A stretch of 64,000 nt of DNA from Mycobacteriaceae bacterium (GCA_019749805.1 JAIEPH010000033.1:82140-146139), one strand, 5' to 3'; counted from the stretch's first letter, positions 1 through 10,073 are shown. Notes: generated by a model not told the origin, from the sequence alone. Translations and numbers: made by a program.

Positions 1-658
1 TGAAGTGACGATCGAAGAGCTGCCGATCCCGTACACAGCGGTCAGCACCGATCTGCTGTCGGGAAAATCGGTGTGGCTGCAACACGGTCCCGTCGATGCC
101 GCGATCCGGGCGTCGATCGCCATTCCGGGAGTGATCGTGCCGCACGTGCTCGACGGCCGGCTGCTGGCCGACGGCGGCATCCTCGATCCGCTGCCCATGG
201 CGCCGATATCGGCCGTCAACGCCGACCTGACGATCGCGGTGAGCCTGGCCGGCAGCGAGGCGGGCGGCGGCGAGCCCGAGGACGACGGGCCAAGGGCGAC
301 GACGGAATGGCTGGGCCGGATGTGGCGGAGCACGACGGCGCTGTTCGACGCCGGCCAATCCGAAGATAGCGAGAACAAACTCGTGGACACCGCCAAAGAG
401 GTAACCGCCAAAGAGGTGACGGTGCCCCGGCTCGGCAGCTTCGAGGTGATGAACCGGACGATCGACATCGCGCAGGCAGCGCTAGCCCGCCACACGCTGG
501 CGGCCTACCCCCCCGACGTGTTGATCGAGGTGCCGCGAACCGCGTGCCGCAGCCTCGAATTCCACCGTGCCGCAGAGGTCATCGGCATCGGACGCGAACT
601 CACCGCCGCTGTGCTCGATGGGCTGGAGAAACCCGAAACCGTTTCCGCCGAAGCCTGA
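1..658 (+). CDS. patatin-like phospholipase family protein, 5' truncated by window edge
   Basis: ORF 5..658; IPGVIVPHVLDGRLLADGGILDPLPM is typical of the patatin C-terminal half (DGG/DGA motif). Confidence 0.75.
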   Translation, partial: EVTIEELPIPYTAVSTDLLSGKSVWLQHGPVDAAIRASIAIPGVIVPHVLDGRLLADGGILDPLPMAPISAVNADLTIAVSLAGSEAGGGEPEDDGPRATTEWLGRMWRSTTALFDAGQSEDSENKLVDTAKEVTAKEVTVPRLGSFEVMNRTIDIAQAALARHTLAAYPPDVLIEVPRTACRSLEFHRAAEVIGIGRELTAAVLDGLEKPETVSAEA

Positions 659-659
659 T

Positions 660-1511
660 TCAGCGGTCCAGGAAGGCTGCGACCTCGGCCGCCACCCGCC
701 TGCCCTGCTCACGTCCCGCCACGGCGGACGGTGCGCGACAGGCCGGATCCAGCGGATTGGGACCGAAGGCTGTCAGCGACTCGTCGTCGGCAAACACCGC
801 GAACACCGAGCCGGAGAAGTCGTCGACCTCCTCGGCCGCTCCGGTGCCGAACGGTGATGGGGACGTCCGGCCTTGTGGCAGTAGCGCCACCACGACATCG
901 CAGTCGGCGGCGAGTTCGAGGTTGACGGTGCTGCCGACACCGCCGTCCATGAATCGTCTACCGCCGATCGTGACGGGCGGCCAGACACCCGGCACCGCAC
1001 AGCTGGCGGCCACGGCGTCGACCAGATTCACCCCGGAGTCGCGATCGAGGGTCACCAATTCACCTGTGGCGGTGTCGATTGCGCTGATACGCAGTACTTG
1101 TTGCGGCCACTCGTGCTCGGGTAACCGGTGTTCGATCACCTGACGCCGGACGATCTCCGGCACTGTCTTCGTGGACAGGGCGACACCGCCGATCCTCTGC
1201 AGCTTCTCCTCTTTGGAGCCTGGTTGTGTCACTGCCGCAAGGAACAGTTCGGTGATCTGGTCGATGCCGACGTCAGGGTTGCGCTCGGTCGTCGATGTCT
1301 CCAGTTGCCGCTCGAACAGCGCGTCGAGACCGAGGCCACTGATCAGCTGGGCGGCCACCGTCGACCCCGCGGACGTGCCGACCAACACGTCGCTGTTCAG
1401 CAGGGCCTCGGCCGTCTCCGGCGCTTCGTCGGCGATGCCGCGCAGGATGCCCGTCTCCCACGCGATTCCCGCCAGACCACCACCCGCCAGCACCAGTGCC
1501 CGTTTCGTCAC
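660..1511 (-). CDS. patatin-like phospholipase family protein
   Basis: ORF with ALVLAGGGLAGIAWETGIL (oxyanion loop), GTSAGS (GxSxG), DGGVGS. Confidence 0.85.
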   Translation of the reverse strand: MTKRALVLAGGGLAGIAWETGILRGIADEAPETAEALLNSDVLVGTSAGSTVAAQLISGLGLDALFERQLETSTTERNPDVGIDQITELFLAAVTQPGSKEEKLQRIGGVALSTKTVPEIVRRQVIEHRLPEHEWPQQVLRISAIDTATGELVTLDRDSGVNLVDAVAASCAVPGVWPPVTIGGRRFMDGGVGSTVNLELAADCDVVVALLPQGRTSPSPFGTGAAEEVDDFSGSVFAVFADDESLTAFGPNPLDPACRAPSAVAGREQGRRVAAEVAAFLDR

Positions 1512-1593
1512 GGGAACTGAGTCTGCCAGGCTGCCGAAAAGACGCGGCGGCTAAGGTCTGGTCAACCCTTTTATCGCATCCCCTAGGAGTGAA

Positions 1594-2637
1594 ATGGCCG
1601 ACACGATGAGGGCGCAACGTTTCTACGCCGACACCAAAAAGTTTGCGGTAGAAGATGTTCCGGTACCCGAGCCCGGACCGGGAGAGGTGTTGGTCAAGGT
1701 CGCGTTCTGCGGCATCTGCCATTCCGACCTCAGCCTGATCAACGGCACGTTCCCGGCCATGCGCCCGGTGGTGACCCAGGGTCACGAGGCGTCGGGAACC
1801 ATCGCCAAGTTGGGCCCGGACGTCACCGGGTGGGCCCAAGGCGACCGGGTGGTCGTGGCCGCGGGCAGGCCGTGCACCCAATGCGCGAACTGCCGCCGCG
1901 GCGACGTCACGAACTGCCTGGCCATCCAGCTGATGGCGTTCGCCTACGACGGGGCCTGGGCCGAGTACACCGTCGCGCAGGCCGCCGGCCTGACCAGGGT
2001 GCCCGACAACGTGCCGCTGGAGCAGGCCGCGATCCTGGCCGACGCGGTGTCGACGCCGTTCGGCGCCGTCGTGCGCACCGGCAAGGTCGGCATCGGCGAA
2101 TCGGTCGGCGTCTGGGGTGTCGGCGGGGTCGGAACCCACATCGTGCAGCTGGCCCGGCTGGTCGGTGCCGCGCCGGTGCTCGCCGTCGACGTCAAGCCGG
2201 CAGTGCTCGAGCGCGCCGTCGAACTCGGTGCGGACCATGCGTTCGACGCCCGCGACGAACGACTCTCGGAGAAGATCGCCGAGCTCACCGGCGGGCGCAA
2301 GCTCGATGTCGCGTTCGACGCGGTGGGCCTCGAGTCGACGTTCGAGCAGGCGCTCGACAACCTGACGGTCGGCGGCCGTCTCGTCGCGGTTGGAATGAGC
2401 GCCGAGCCCGCGTGCGTTGGAAGCACCAGCATGTTCGCACTCACGCAGAAGCAGGTTCTGGGCCACCTCGGCTACCAGAACGTCGACATCGAAACGCTGG
2501 CCACGCTGGTTTCCCTTGGCCGGCTGGACATCTCGCGTTCGATCAGCGAAGTGGTGTCCCTCGAGGACATCGCGGTCGGCATCGAAAGGCTGGATCGCCA
2601 GGAAGGCAACCCGATCCGCATTCTGGTCCAGCCGTGA
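1594..2637 (+). CDS. zinc-dependent alcohol dehydrogenase family protein
   Basis: MDR fold: GICHSDL, GHEASG, CxxCxxC(7)C zinc motif, GVGGVGTH. Confidence 0.9.
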   Translation: MADTMRAQRFYADTKKFAVEDVPVPEPGPGEVLVKVAFCGICHSDLSLINGTFPAMRPVVTQGHEASGTIAKLGPDVTGWAQGDRVVVAAGRPCTQCANCRRGDVTNCLAIQLMAFAYDGAWAEYTVAQAAGLTRVPDNVPLEQAAILADAVSTPFGAVVRTGKVGIGESVGVWGVGGVGTHIVQLARLVGAAPVLAVDVKPAVLERAVELGADHAFDARDERLSEKIAELTGGRKLDVAFDAVGLESTFEQALDNLTVGGRLVAVGMSAEPACVGSTSMFALTQKQVLGHLGYQNVDIETLATLVSLGRLDISRSISEVVSLEDIAVGIERLDRQEGNPIRILVQP

Positions 2638-3380
2638 CGGGTGACCTGCGGGGCCGGGTCGCGCTGCTGACCGGCGCGTCGGGCGGTATCGGCAAGGCCA
2701 TCGCGCGACGGCTCGCCGACGAGGGCGCTGACCTGTGCCTGTCCTACGGGCAGCACGCCGACGATGCCGAAGAGGCCGCGGCCTACGCGCGAGACCAGGG
2801 GCGGCGAGTCACCGTCACCGCGGCCGATCTGTCCGATCCCGAGACACCGGCCGCTCTCGTCGCGCATGCGGTCCACGAACTCGGCCCGGTCGACCTGCTC
2901 GTCCCCAATGCTGGCACCGCCGACATCAAGGGGTGGCAGAAAATCGATCTGGCGTCGTGGAACGCGACGATTGCGGTCAACCTGACCGCTCCGTGGTTGT
3001 TGGCGCAACAGGTTCTGCCCGCGATGATCGAGCGGAAGTACGGACGCATCCTGTTCATCTCGTCGGTCGCCGCCCTCACCGGCGGCGTGGTCGGGGCCCA
3101 CTACGCGGCGAGCAAGGCGGGACTGCACGGCCTCATGCACCACCTCGCACCGCGCGTCGCGGCCGACGGAGTGACGGTCAACAGCCTGGCCCCCGCGCTG
3201 GTGGGCGAGACGAAGATGTTTCCAGCAGACCTGGAGACCGGCACTCCCCCGATCCCGATCCCCGTCGGCCGCATCGGCCGGCCCGACGAGGTGGCCGACA
3301 TGGCAATGGCCATGCTGCGCAACGGTTATCTGACCAACAAGGTCGTCACGCTCGACGGCGGCATCCTGCCGCGCGACTAG
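2634..3380 (+). CDS. SDR family NAD(P)-dependent oxidoreductase
   Basis: In-frame GTG at 2634 overlapping the ADH stop; TGASGGIGKA, YAASKAG, C-terminal LDGG. Confidence 0.85.
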   Translation: MTGDLRGRVALLTGASGGIGKAIARRLADEGADLCLSYGQHADDAEEAAAYARDQGRRVTVTAADLSDPETPAALVAHAVHELGPVDLLVPNAGTADIKGWQKIDLASWNATIAVNLTAPWLLAQQVLPAMIERKYGRILFISSVAALTGGVVGAHYAASKAGLHGLMHHLAPRVAADGVTVNSLAPALVGETKMFPADLETGTPPIPIPVGRIGRPDEVADMAMAMLRNGYLTNKVVTLDGGILPRD

Positions 3381-4426
3381 CTCAGCCGGGGCGCCGCCTT
3401 GCCGCTGATGAGTGGCAGATCGAGATAGGTGGCGATGCCGGGTTCGGCGGCGCACACCGCGGGCACCGAGTTCACGCAGTGCGCGGCGGTGCCGACGATC
3501 CCGTACTCCGGACCCTCGCCGCCCACCGCCGACTGGAACCCCTTCACCGAGATCGAGATGTCGGGATTACCGCGAACCTCCATCTCGTAGCGCTGTCCTT
3601 CGGGGCCGAATGTCCATGGGGGATCGAGCTTTTCCTCGCCCATGAGCCAGTTCACGGTGACGCGGACGACGACCTCGTCGCCGACAAGCGCCTCCCAGTG
3701 GAACTTTCGGCCGGCGACCTGGCCGGGCTCGATCACGCCGATCGGCGACTCGATGGGTGCGGTGGCGACCGCGATCTCCTGCGACGACCGCACTTTCGGG
3801 TCCGCATTGAACCCCACCTTGTCGACGATCAGCCGCACCGCCTGGATGAAGCCGCCGTCGAGCAGCTTCTGCATGGGTCCGCTCAGGGCCTTGTCGGGCA
3901 CCTCGCCGAACCCCATCACGTGGCGGACGACGTCGGGTGCCTCGTAGGTGCGCAAGTCGGAATACTCCTCGGCGCGAACGAAAGTCACACCCGTGGAGAA
4001 CGCCGAGAACAGCAGCGGGAACTTCTCGCTGATGCCGCCGGGCGCCATGCCGGTGCCGTGCAGCGTCGCGTTGCCCTCGATCGCGGCGTCGCGCAGGGCC
4101 GCCGACTGCCGCTCGCTGGGATAGACCCAGCCGACCGGGGTCACCACGTTCTTCCCGGACCGCAGCAGGGCGGCGACTTCGTCGGGATTGGGCAACAGCG
4201 GCGAGTAGATGACGGCGTCGGCGTCGAGCGCCAGGATCTCGTCGACGTTGTTGGTCGCGGTGACACCGATGGGCTCTTCACCGATGAGTTCGCCGACGTC
4301 CTTGCCTGCTTTGTCGGCCGAGTGCACCCAGCAGCCGGCGAGCTCGAGCTCGGGATGCTCCAGCACGCCCTTGATGGCGGCGACTCCGACGCCGCCCGTC
4401 GCCCACTGCACGACCTTCAGCGCCAT
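3377..4426 (-). CDS. dihydrodipicolinate reductase N-terminal-domain oxidoreductase (mycobacterial NAD(P)H-dependent amine DH-like family)
   Basis: MALKVVQWATGGVGVAAIKGVLEHPELELAGCWVHSADKAGKDVGEL. Confidence 0.8.
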   Translation of the reverse strand: MALKVVQWATGGVGVAAIKGVLEHPELELAGCWVHSADKAGKDVGELIGEEPIGVTATNNVDEILALDADAVIYSPLLPNPDEVAALLRSGKNVVTPVGWVYPSERQSAALRDAAIEGNATLHGTGMAPGGISEKFPLLFSAFSTGVTFVRAEEYSDLRTYEAPDVVRHVMGFGEVPDKALSGPMQKLLDGGFIQAVRLIVDKVGFNADPKVRSSQEIAVATAPIESPIGVIEPGQVAGRKFHWEALVGDEVVVRVTVNWLMGEEKLDPPWTFGPEGQRYEMEVRGNPDISISVKGFQSAVGGEGPEYGIVGTAAHCVNSVPAVCAAEPGIATYLDLPLISGKAAPRLS

Positions 4427-4442
4427 ACCGCCTCCTCGTAAC

Positions 4443-4456
4443 TAGAACACGTTCTA
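4443..4456. promoter_or_regulatory. Putative KstR-type operator TAGAACACGTTCTA
   Basis: 14-bp palindrome matching TNNAACNNGTTNNA, 17 bp upstream of the start codon at 4426. Confidence 0.55.
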
Positions 4457-4578
4457 CTTAGGTCTACACGACGACGACTTCGTGCGTGGCGATCTGCACG
4501 AGGAAAGCGCGACGGTGTCGGGCGCCCGATTTCGCGTCATGAGTGCGTGTCGCGCCGGTTCGCGATAGAACTTCGGTA

Positions 4579-5718
4579 ATGGGTTCGATCAAGATCGGCT
4601 TTGGCGTACTGGGGCCTCTCCAGATGACGGTCAACGCTGCGCCGGTCACGCTGGGCACGCCGAAGTTGCGTGCCGTGCTCGCGATGCTCGTCATGAACCG
4701 GAACCGCCCGGTGTCCACCGATTCCCTGATCACCGCCGCATGGGAGGAGGGACCGCCCGCGGAGGCCAGGGCCAGCCTGCACTCCTACATCTCGAATTTG
4801 CGCAAGCTCGTCAGCACCGCGGGCGCCGACCCGAAACAGGTGTTGGTCAACGCGCCGCCGGGCTATCGGCTGAACGCCGCCGACGCGGACTGCGACATCG
4901 GCCGATTCGTGGTCGAGAAGGCGGCCGGGGTGCACGCCGCGGCGGCCGGCCGCTTCGAGGAAGCCAGCAGGCACCTGACCGATGCCCTGGCCGAATGGCG
5001 CGGACCGGTCCTCGACGACCTGCGCACCTTCCAGTTCGTCGACGTGTTCGCGACCGCACTCACCGAGGACAAGGTCGAGGCGCACACCGCGCGGGCTGGA
5101 GCCGAAATCGCTTGCGGGCGTGCCTATACCGTCATCTCCGAGCTGGAGAGCCTCACGGTCGAGCATCCGTACCGCGAGCCGCTGTGGGCGCAGCTGATCA
5201 CCGCCTTCTACGCGGCCGAACGCCAGTCCGAGGCGCTGGACGCCTACCAGCGGCTGAAAACCACCCTGGCCGAAGACCTGGGCATCGACCCCGGGCCGAC
5301 GGTGCGTGCGCTGCACGAGAAGATCCTCCGGCAGGAGCCGTTGGACGTGAAGCAGGCCGCGAAGACCACAGCCGTGCACCAGGTCAACGACATCGAGATG
5401 CGGACGGCCGTCAATGCGACGGCGGCGCTGGCGACCTTGCGTTCGGCGGCCGGGCGCGCGTATCGCCTGACGGCGACGGCGACCAGGATCGGGCGGCTGG
5501 CGGACAACGACATCGTGCTCGACGACAACAATGTCAGCCGCCACCATGCGGTGATCATCGACACAGGAACCAGCTTCGTGATCACCGATGTGCGCTCGGC
5601 CAACGGCATCGACGTGCGGGGAGAGCGAATCCGGGGCACCGCGACCCTGGGCGACGGCGACACGATCCGCATCTGCGATCACGAGTTCACGTTCGAGATC
5701 GAGCCGCGCCCGGCCTAG
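4579..5718 (+). CDS. embR: EmbR-like SARP/BTAD regulator with C-terminal FHA domain
   Basis: FGVLGPLQMTVNAAPVTLGTPKLRAVLAMLVMNRNRPVS (DNA-binding), BTAD region, FHA RIGRLADNDIVLDDNNVSRHHA; next to PknH-like kinase. ATG at 4579 is more likely than the ORF start at 4543. Confidence 0.8.
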   Translation: MGSIKIGFGVLGPLQMTVNAAPVTLGTPKLRAVLAMLVMNRNRPVSTDSLITAAWEEGPPAEARASLHSYISNLRKLVSTAGADPKQVLVNAPPGYRLNAADADCDIGRFVVEKAAGVHAAAAGRFEEASRHLTDALAEWRGPVLDDLRTFQFVDVFATALTEDKVEAHTARAGAEIACGRAYTVISELESLTVEHPYREPLWAQLITAFYAAERQSEALDAYQRLKTTLAEDLGIDPGPTVRALHEKILRQEPLDVKQAAKTTAVHQVNDIEMRTAVNATAALATLRSAAGRAYRLTATATRIGRLADNDIVLDDNNVSRHHAVIIDTGTSFVITDVRSANGIDVRGERIRGTATLGDGDTIRICDHEFTFEIEPRPA

Positions 5719-5768
5719 CGAGGATTTAGGGTGTCTTTGCTGCCAATTCATTTCTGAGGAGAAGACCG

Positions 5769-7514
5769 ATGAGCGATTCCGAGGAGGGGTCACGCGTTGG
5801 TTCCCAGATCGGCCCCTACAAGCTGCGCCGTCTGCTGGGCAAGGGCGGCATGGGCGAGGTCTACGAAGCCGAGGACACGGTCAAGGACCGCATCGTCGCG
5901 TTGAAACTGTTGCCGGAGTCGGCGTCGACGGATCCGGTGTTCCGGAAGCGTTTGCAGCGCGAGGCACACGCCGCAGGCCGGCTGCAGGAGCCACACGTCG
6001 TGCCGATTCACGATTACGGCGAGGTCGATGGCTTCCTGTTCGTCGACATGCGCATGATCGACGGCACCGATCTCCGCAAGGTGCTGAAGGGCTACGGACC
6101 GATGACGCCGGCGCGGTCGGTGGCGATCGTGCGTCAGATCGCGTCGGCGCTCGACGCCGCGCACGAAGCGGGGATCACCCACCGCGACGTCAAACCCGAG
6201 AACATCATCCTCAACCGTGAGGACTTCGCGTATCTGGTCGACTTCGGCATCGCCAACGCGGTCACCGACGAGAAGCTCACCCAACTGGGCACCGCGGTCG
6301 GCACCTACGCGTACATGGCGCCGGAGCGTTTCACCAGCGACGACGTCACCTACCGCGCCGACGTGTACGCGCTCGCGTGCGTGTTGCACGAATGCCTTAC
6401 CGGGGCGCAGCCGTACTCCGGTGACAGCGTCGGCACGATCATCACCGCGCACCTGATGAACCCGACGCCGCGCCCGAGCGTGCAGCGGCCTGGAGTTCCG
6501 CCCAAGTTCGACGAGGTGATCGGCCGCGGAATGGCGAAGAAGCCCGAGGATCGCTACGCCAGCGCCGGCGACCTGGCGACGGCGGCGACCGACGCGCTCA
6601 CCCACCGGGAGCAGGATCAGGCCGCCACGATTCTGCAGCGCAGCGAGGCCGCAACCAGGCCGGTGGCGCCACCGCCGCCGTCCCAGCCGCGGATGTACTC
6701 TTCGCAACCGCCTCAGCAGCCGCCACCGCCGTACTCGACGCAGACCCCGCAGCCGTCGGGCCCGCGGCCCGCGGCGTTCCACACCGGACCCCCGACGTCG
6801 GGCGGCCCGCAGAGCGGGCCGATGTGGGCGACACCGCCGCCACCACCGTCCGGTCCGCTTCACCAGACGCCGGGCCCGCAGCAGCCGCCGTCGGGCGGCT
6901 CAAAGATTCCGTGGATTCCGATTGCGGCCGCCGGGGCGGTGTTGGTGCTGATCCTCGGAGCAGTGGGCATCTACCTGGGCACGCGACCCGACGACGACAA
7001 GCCGATCGCCACCGACGACACCACGACGACCACGGCCGAAACCTCCGAGCGAACCAGGACGTCGCGGACACCGACGCCGACGCAGAATCCGAGCTCGTTC
7101 GAATCGAAGCTCATGTCGGTCTTGCCGCGCGGCTACGACGCGGGCGCGTGCGAGGCGGTGAGCCCGCCTGCGACGGGCGCGCTGGCCACGGTGGACTGCG
7201 GAAAGGCCTCCCCGCAGGGTGGCCCCGAGAACGCTCGGTATTCGTTGTTCGCCGACCTGGCGGCGCTCGACAGGGCGTTCGACGACTCGGTCGCGGCGAA
7301 TTCCGAACTGATGCCATGCCCGAACAGCAACGCCGATTCACCGACGACGTGGCATTTCACCGAAACGCCGGACAAGGTCGAGGGCCGGATCGCCTGCGGC
7401 ATCTTCAACGGCAACCAGGACATCACCTGGACCTTCAACACCAACCTTCTGATCGGTGATGCGCAGAGCTCCAACATGTCCGATCTGCACGACTGGTGGC
7501 TGAAGTTCGCCTGA
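5769..7514 (+). CDS. PknH-like membrane serine/threonine protein kinase
   Basis: GKGGMGEVYEAED, VALK, HRDVKPEN, DFG; Pro-rich juxtamembrane, TM AAGAVLVLILGAVGIYLG, PknH-type extracellular sensor domain. Confidence 0.88.
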   Translation: MSDSEEGSRVGSQIGPYKLRRLLGKGGMGEVYEAEDTVKDRIVALKLLPESASTDPVFRKRLQREAHAAGRLQEPHVVPIHDYGEVDGFLFVDMRMIDGTDLRKVLKGYGPMTPARSVAIVRQIASALDAAHEAGITHRDVKPENIILNREDFAYLVDFGIANAVTDEKLTQLGTAVGTYAYMAPERFTSDDVTYRADVYALACVLHECLTGAQPYSGDSVGTIITAHLMNPTPRPSVQRPGVPPKFDEVIGRGMAKKPEDRYASAGDLATAATDALTHREQDQAATILQRSEAATRPVAPPPPSQPRMYSSQPPQQPPPPYSTQTPQPSGPRPAAFHTGPPTSGGPQSGPMWATPPPPPSGPLHQTPGPQQPPSGGSKIPWIPIAAAGAVLVLILGAVGIYLGTRPDDDKPIATDDTTTTTAETSERTRTSRTPTPTQNPSSFESKLMSVLPRGYDAGACEAVSPPATGALATVDCGKASPQGGPENARYSLFADLAALDRAFDDSVAANSELMPCPNSNADSPTTWHFTETPDKVEGRIACGIFNGNQDITWTFNTNLLIGDAQSSNMSDLHDWWLKFA

Positions 7515-7622
7515 CGGCTGATTCGGTGACCTCAAGAATCTGGCAAGAATCCGTCAAGGCAGCTGCCCGACTCTGATGTCGACCCGGAAACAACCGGAAC
7601 GACATCGACATCAGGAGTCCCC

Positions 7623-7964
7623 ATGTTCACTCCCAACGGAGTCACCAAGTTCGCAGGCACCGCGATCGTCGCGGGTGCGTTGGGGCTGGCCGCATTCGCG
7701 TCCGCGGGCACCGCCGCCGCGTTGAGTTCGGCCGACGAAAACTTCCTGGCGGATATCACCGCCGAGGGCATCGCCTACGACAGCCCGCGGGGCGCGATCT
7801 CTGCCGGACACGATGTCTGCGTCGCCTTCGACGACGGCCCCGACCCCGTCGACCTCGGCATGGAGATCATGGACGTGACCGACTTGACCACCGACCAGGT
7901 CGCGACCTTCGTCGTCTCCGCCGTTGACAACTTCTGCCCCGAGTACGGCGGCCTCTTCGCCTAA
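7623..7964 (+). CDS. DUF732-type secreted protein
   Basis: Signal peptide then [37 protein letters not shown]. Confidence 0.75.
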   Translation: MFTPNGVTKFAGTAIVAGALGLAAFASAGTAAALSSADENFLADITAEGIAYDSPRGAISAGHDVCVAFDDGPDPVDLGMEIMDVTDLTTDQVATFVVSAVDNFCPEYGGLFA

Positions 7965-7971
7965 ACCCCCA

Positions 7972-8006
7972 TGCGGGGACCCCACTGCGGCGGCGGGGTC
8001 CCCGCA
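7972..8006. terminator. Hairpin terminator
   Basis: Perfect 12-bp inverted repeat tgcggggacccc / ggggtccccgca, 11-nt loop, just after the DUF732 gene. Confidence 0.65.
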
Positions 8007-8062
8007 CCCCTCTTCCGATAGTCGGGCTAGACAGTTACCCCGCCGTATGTTTCTGTCGTCGC

Positions 8063-9253
8063 ATGCCAAACAAAGTTTTCGTCGTCGGCGTCGGAATGAC
8101 GAAGTTCGAAAAGCCAGGTCGCCGCGAAGGCTGGGACTATCCGGACATGGCCCGCGAGTCCGGCACCAAGGCGCTCGAGGACGCCGGCATCGACTTCACC
8201 GAGGTGCAGCAAGGCTTCGTCGGCTACTGCTCGGGCGACTCGACGTCGGGCAACCGGGCGCTCTACGAACTCGGCATGACGGGCATCCCGATCGTCAACG
8301 TGAACAACAACTGTTCGACGGGTTCGACCGCGTTGTTCCTTGCCGCGCAGACGATTCGCGGTGGTCTCGCCGACTGCACGATCGCGCTGGGCTTCGAGAA
8401 GATGCAGCCCGGTTCGTTGCAGGGCGGCGCCGAGGATCGCGAGTCACCGCTCGGCCGTCACATCAAGGCGCTGGCCGAGATCGACGAGTTCGCGTTCCCG
8501 GTCGCGCCGTGGATGTTCGCCGCCGCGGGCCGTGAGCACATGCGCCAATACGGCACCACCGCAGAGCATTTCGCAAAGATCGGCTACAAGAACCACAAGC
8601 ACTCGGTCAACAATCCGTATGCGCAGTTCCAGGAGGAATACACCCTCGACGACATCCTGGCCGCGAAGATGATCTCCGATCCGGTGACCAAGCTGCAGTG
8701 CTCGCCGACCTCCGACGGCTCGGGTGCGGCGATCCTCGCCAGCGAGGCGTTCGTCGACAAGCACGGGCTGGCTTCGCAAGCCGTGGAGATCGTCGGCCAG
8801 GCCATGACCACCGACTTCGACTCCACATTCGATGGCAGCGCCCGCAACGTCATCGGCTACGACATGAATGTGCAAGCCGCACGGCAGGTTTACGACCAGT
8901 CCGGCCTCGGCGCCGAAGACTTCCAGGTGATCGAGCTGCACGACTGCTTCTCGGCCAACGAGCTGCTGTTGTATGAGGCGCTGGGACTGTGCGGCGAGGG
9001 TGAGGCGCCCAAGCTGATCGACAACAACGACACCACCTACGGCGGGCGCTGGGTCGTCAACCCGTCGGGCGGCCTGATCTCCAAGGGGCATCCGCTCGGT
9101 GCCACGGGTCTGGCGCAGTGCGCCGAGCTCACCTGGCAGCTACGCGGTACCGCCGACAAGCGGCAGGTGGACAACGTCACCGCCGCTCTGCAACACAACA
9201 TCGGCCTGGGCGGCGCAGCCGTTGTGACCGCATACCAGCGCGCCGAGCGCTGA
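8063..9253 (+). CDS. lipid-transfer protein / thiolase-like (SCP-x thiolase family)
   Basis: [69 protein letters not shown]. Confidence 0.88.
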   Translation: MPNKVFVVGVGMTKFEKPGRREGWDYPDMARESGTKALEDAGIDFTEVQQGFVGYCSGDSTSGNRALYELGMTGIPIVNVNNNCSTGSTALFLAAQTIRGGLADCTIALGFEKMQPGSLQGGAEDRESPLGRHIKALAEIDEFAFPVAPWMFAAAGREHMRQYGTTAEHFAKIGYKNHKHSVNNPYAQFQEEYTLDDILAAKMISDPVTKLQCSPTSDGSGAAILASEAFVDKHGLASQAVEIVGQAMTTDFDSTFDGSARNVIGYDMNVQAARQVYDQSGLGAEDFQVIELHDCFSANELLLYEALGLCGEGEAPKLIDNNDTTYGGRWVVNPSGGLISKGHPLGATGLAQCAELTWQLRGTADKRQVDNVTAALQHNIGLGGAAVVTAYQRAER

Positions 9254-9576
9254 TGAGAGATACTTGGCGGGTGCGGACAACATCGATCCTCGCCGCCGGT
9301 GCCCTTGCTGTGTGCGCGCTGGCGTCAGCCGGCATCGCGTCGGCCGACGAGGGAAAATCAGCGCAGGAGACCATCCAGGATCTGCAGGACAAGGGCTACA
9401 ACGTGACGATCGACAAGATCGGTACGGCCCCGCTGTCGGATTGTGTGGTCACGAGCGTTCGCAATCCTCAGCAGTTCACCCAGTTGGTGCCGCTCCTTGG
9501 GGGCAACACCGACGGCGTGCTGTTCCCGCAGGTGATCAGCCAGCCGATCTCGGTGTCGCTGGACTGCTCGCGCTGA
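9253..9576 (+). CDS. small secreted protein
   Basis: ATG overlaps preceding stop; signal peptide; paralogous to 9635..9931. Confidence 0.65.
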   Translation: MRDTWRVRTTSILAAGALAVCALASAGIASADEGKSAQETIQDLQDKGYNVTIDKIGTAPLSDCVVTSVRNPQQFTQLVPLLGGNTDGVLFPQVISQPISVSLDCSR

Positions 9577-9583
9577 TAGACGA

Positions 9584-9628
9584 TTTCGGTGCGCGAACAT
9601 TCGCTCAGCGAACGTTCGCGCACCGAAA
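9584..9628. terminator. Bidirectional hairpin terminator between convergent paralogues
   Basis: 15-bp perfect arms tttcggtgcgcgaac/gttcgcgcaccgaaa; loop contains a further ttcgct-c-agcgaa hairpin, so nearly continuous 22-bp arms with one mismatch. Confidence 0.75.
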
Positions 9629-9634
9629 CCACTG

Positions 9635-9931
9635 TCAGCGCCGCGAGCAATCGGCGGTGACGGTGATGTTGCGTTCGGCGACCACCTCGATCAGGTCATC
9701 GCCCCGGCGCACCAATTCGGTTCGATTCCTTGCATTTCGGATGTCGGTCACGACGCACTGGCTGAGCGGTGCGCTGCCGATCCGGTTGATCTTGACGTCG
9801 AATCCCTGCGCCTCGAGATTCGCAATCGTGAGCTGAGCCGACTCCTGAGCCGACGAGATGGCTGCGGGCGCGAGGATGATTCCGCACGCCGCCGCGGCAA
9901 TTCCGGTCATTATCAATAGTGTTGAGCGCAT
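9635..9931 (-). CDS. small secreted protein
   Basis: MRSTLLIMTGIAAAACGIILAPAAISSAQES signal peptide; body similar to 9253..9576. Confidence 0.65.
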   Translation of the reverse strand: MRSTLLIMTGIAAAACGIILAPAAISSAQESAQLTIANLEAQGFDVKINRIGSAPLSQCVVTDIRNARNRTELVRRGDDLIEVVAERNITVTADCSRR

Positions 9932-10039
9932 GTCTGCGTCTCCCTTCGTCGTTGTGTAGGCCCGTTGGCCTTCACGCGATACGACGGGACGCCCCCGAAT
10001 GAGGTTCAAAGCAATCTCGAAAAAGTTTCAGCGACAGAG

Positions 10040-10073
10040 AAAGACCCGGCCGCGGGGATCCGGCCGGGTCTTT
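10040..10073 (-). terminator. Rho-independent-like terminator of dctA
   Basis: aaagacccggccg / cggccgggtcttt, 13-bp arms, 8-nt loop, immediately 3' of the minus-strand gene. Confidence 0.75.

Noticed and set aside
1830-4441. Long alternative-frame ORFs (516 aa upstream part, 568 aa)
   Set aside because: The first is an upstream extension of the SDR in a shadow frame of ADH; the second is an Arg-rich frame spanning SDR and reductase
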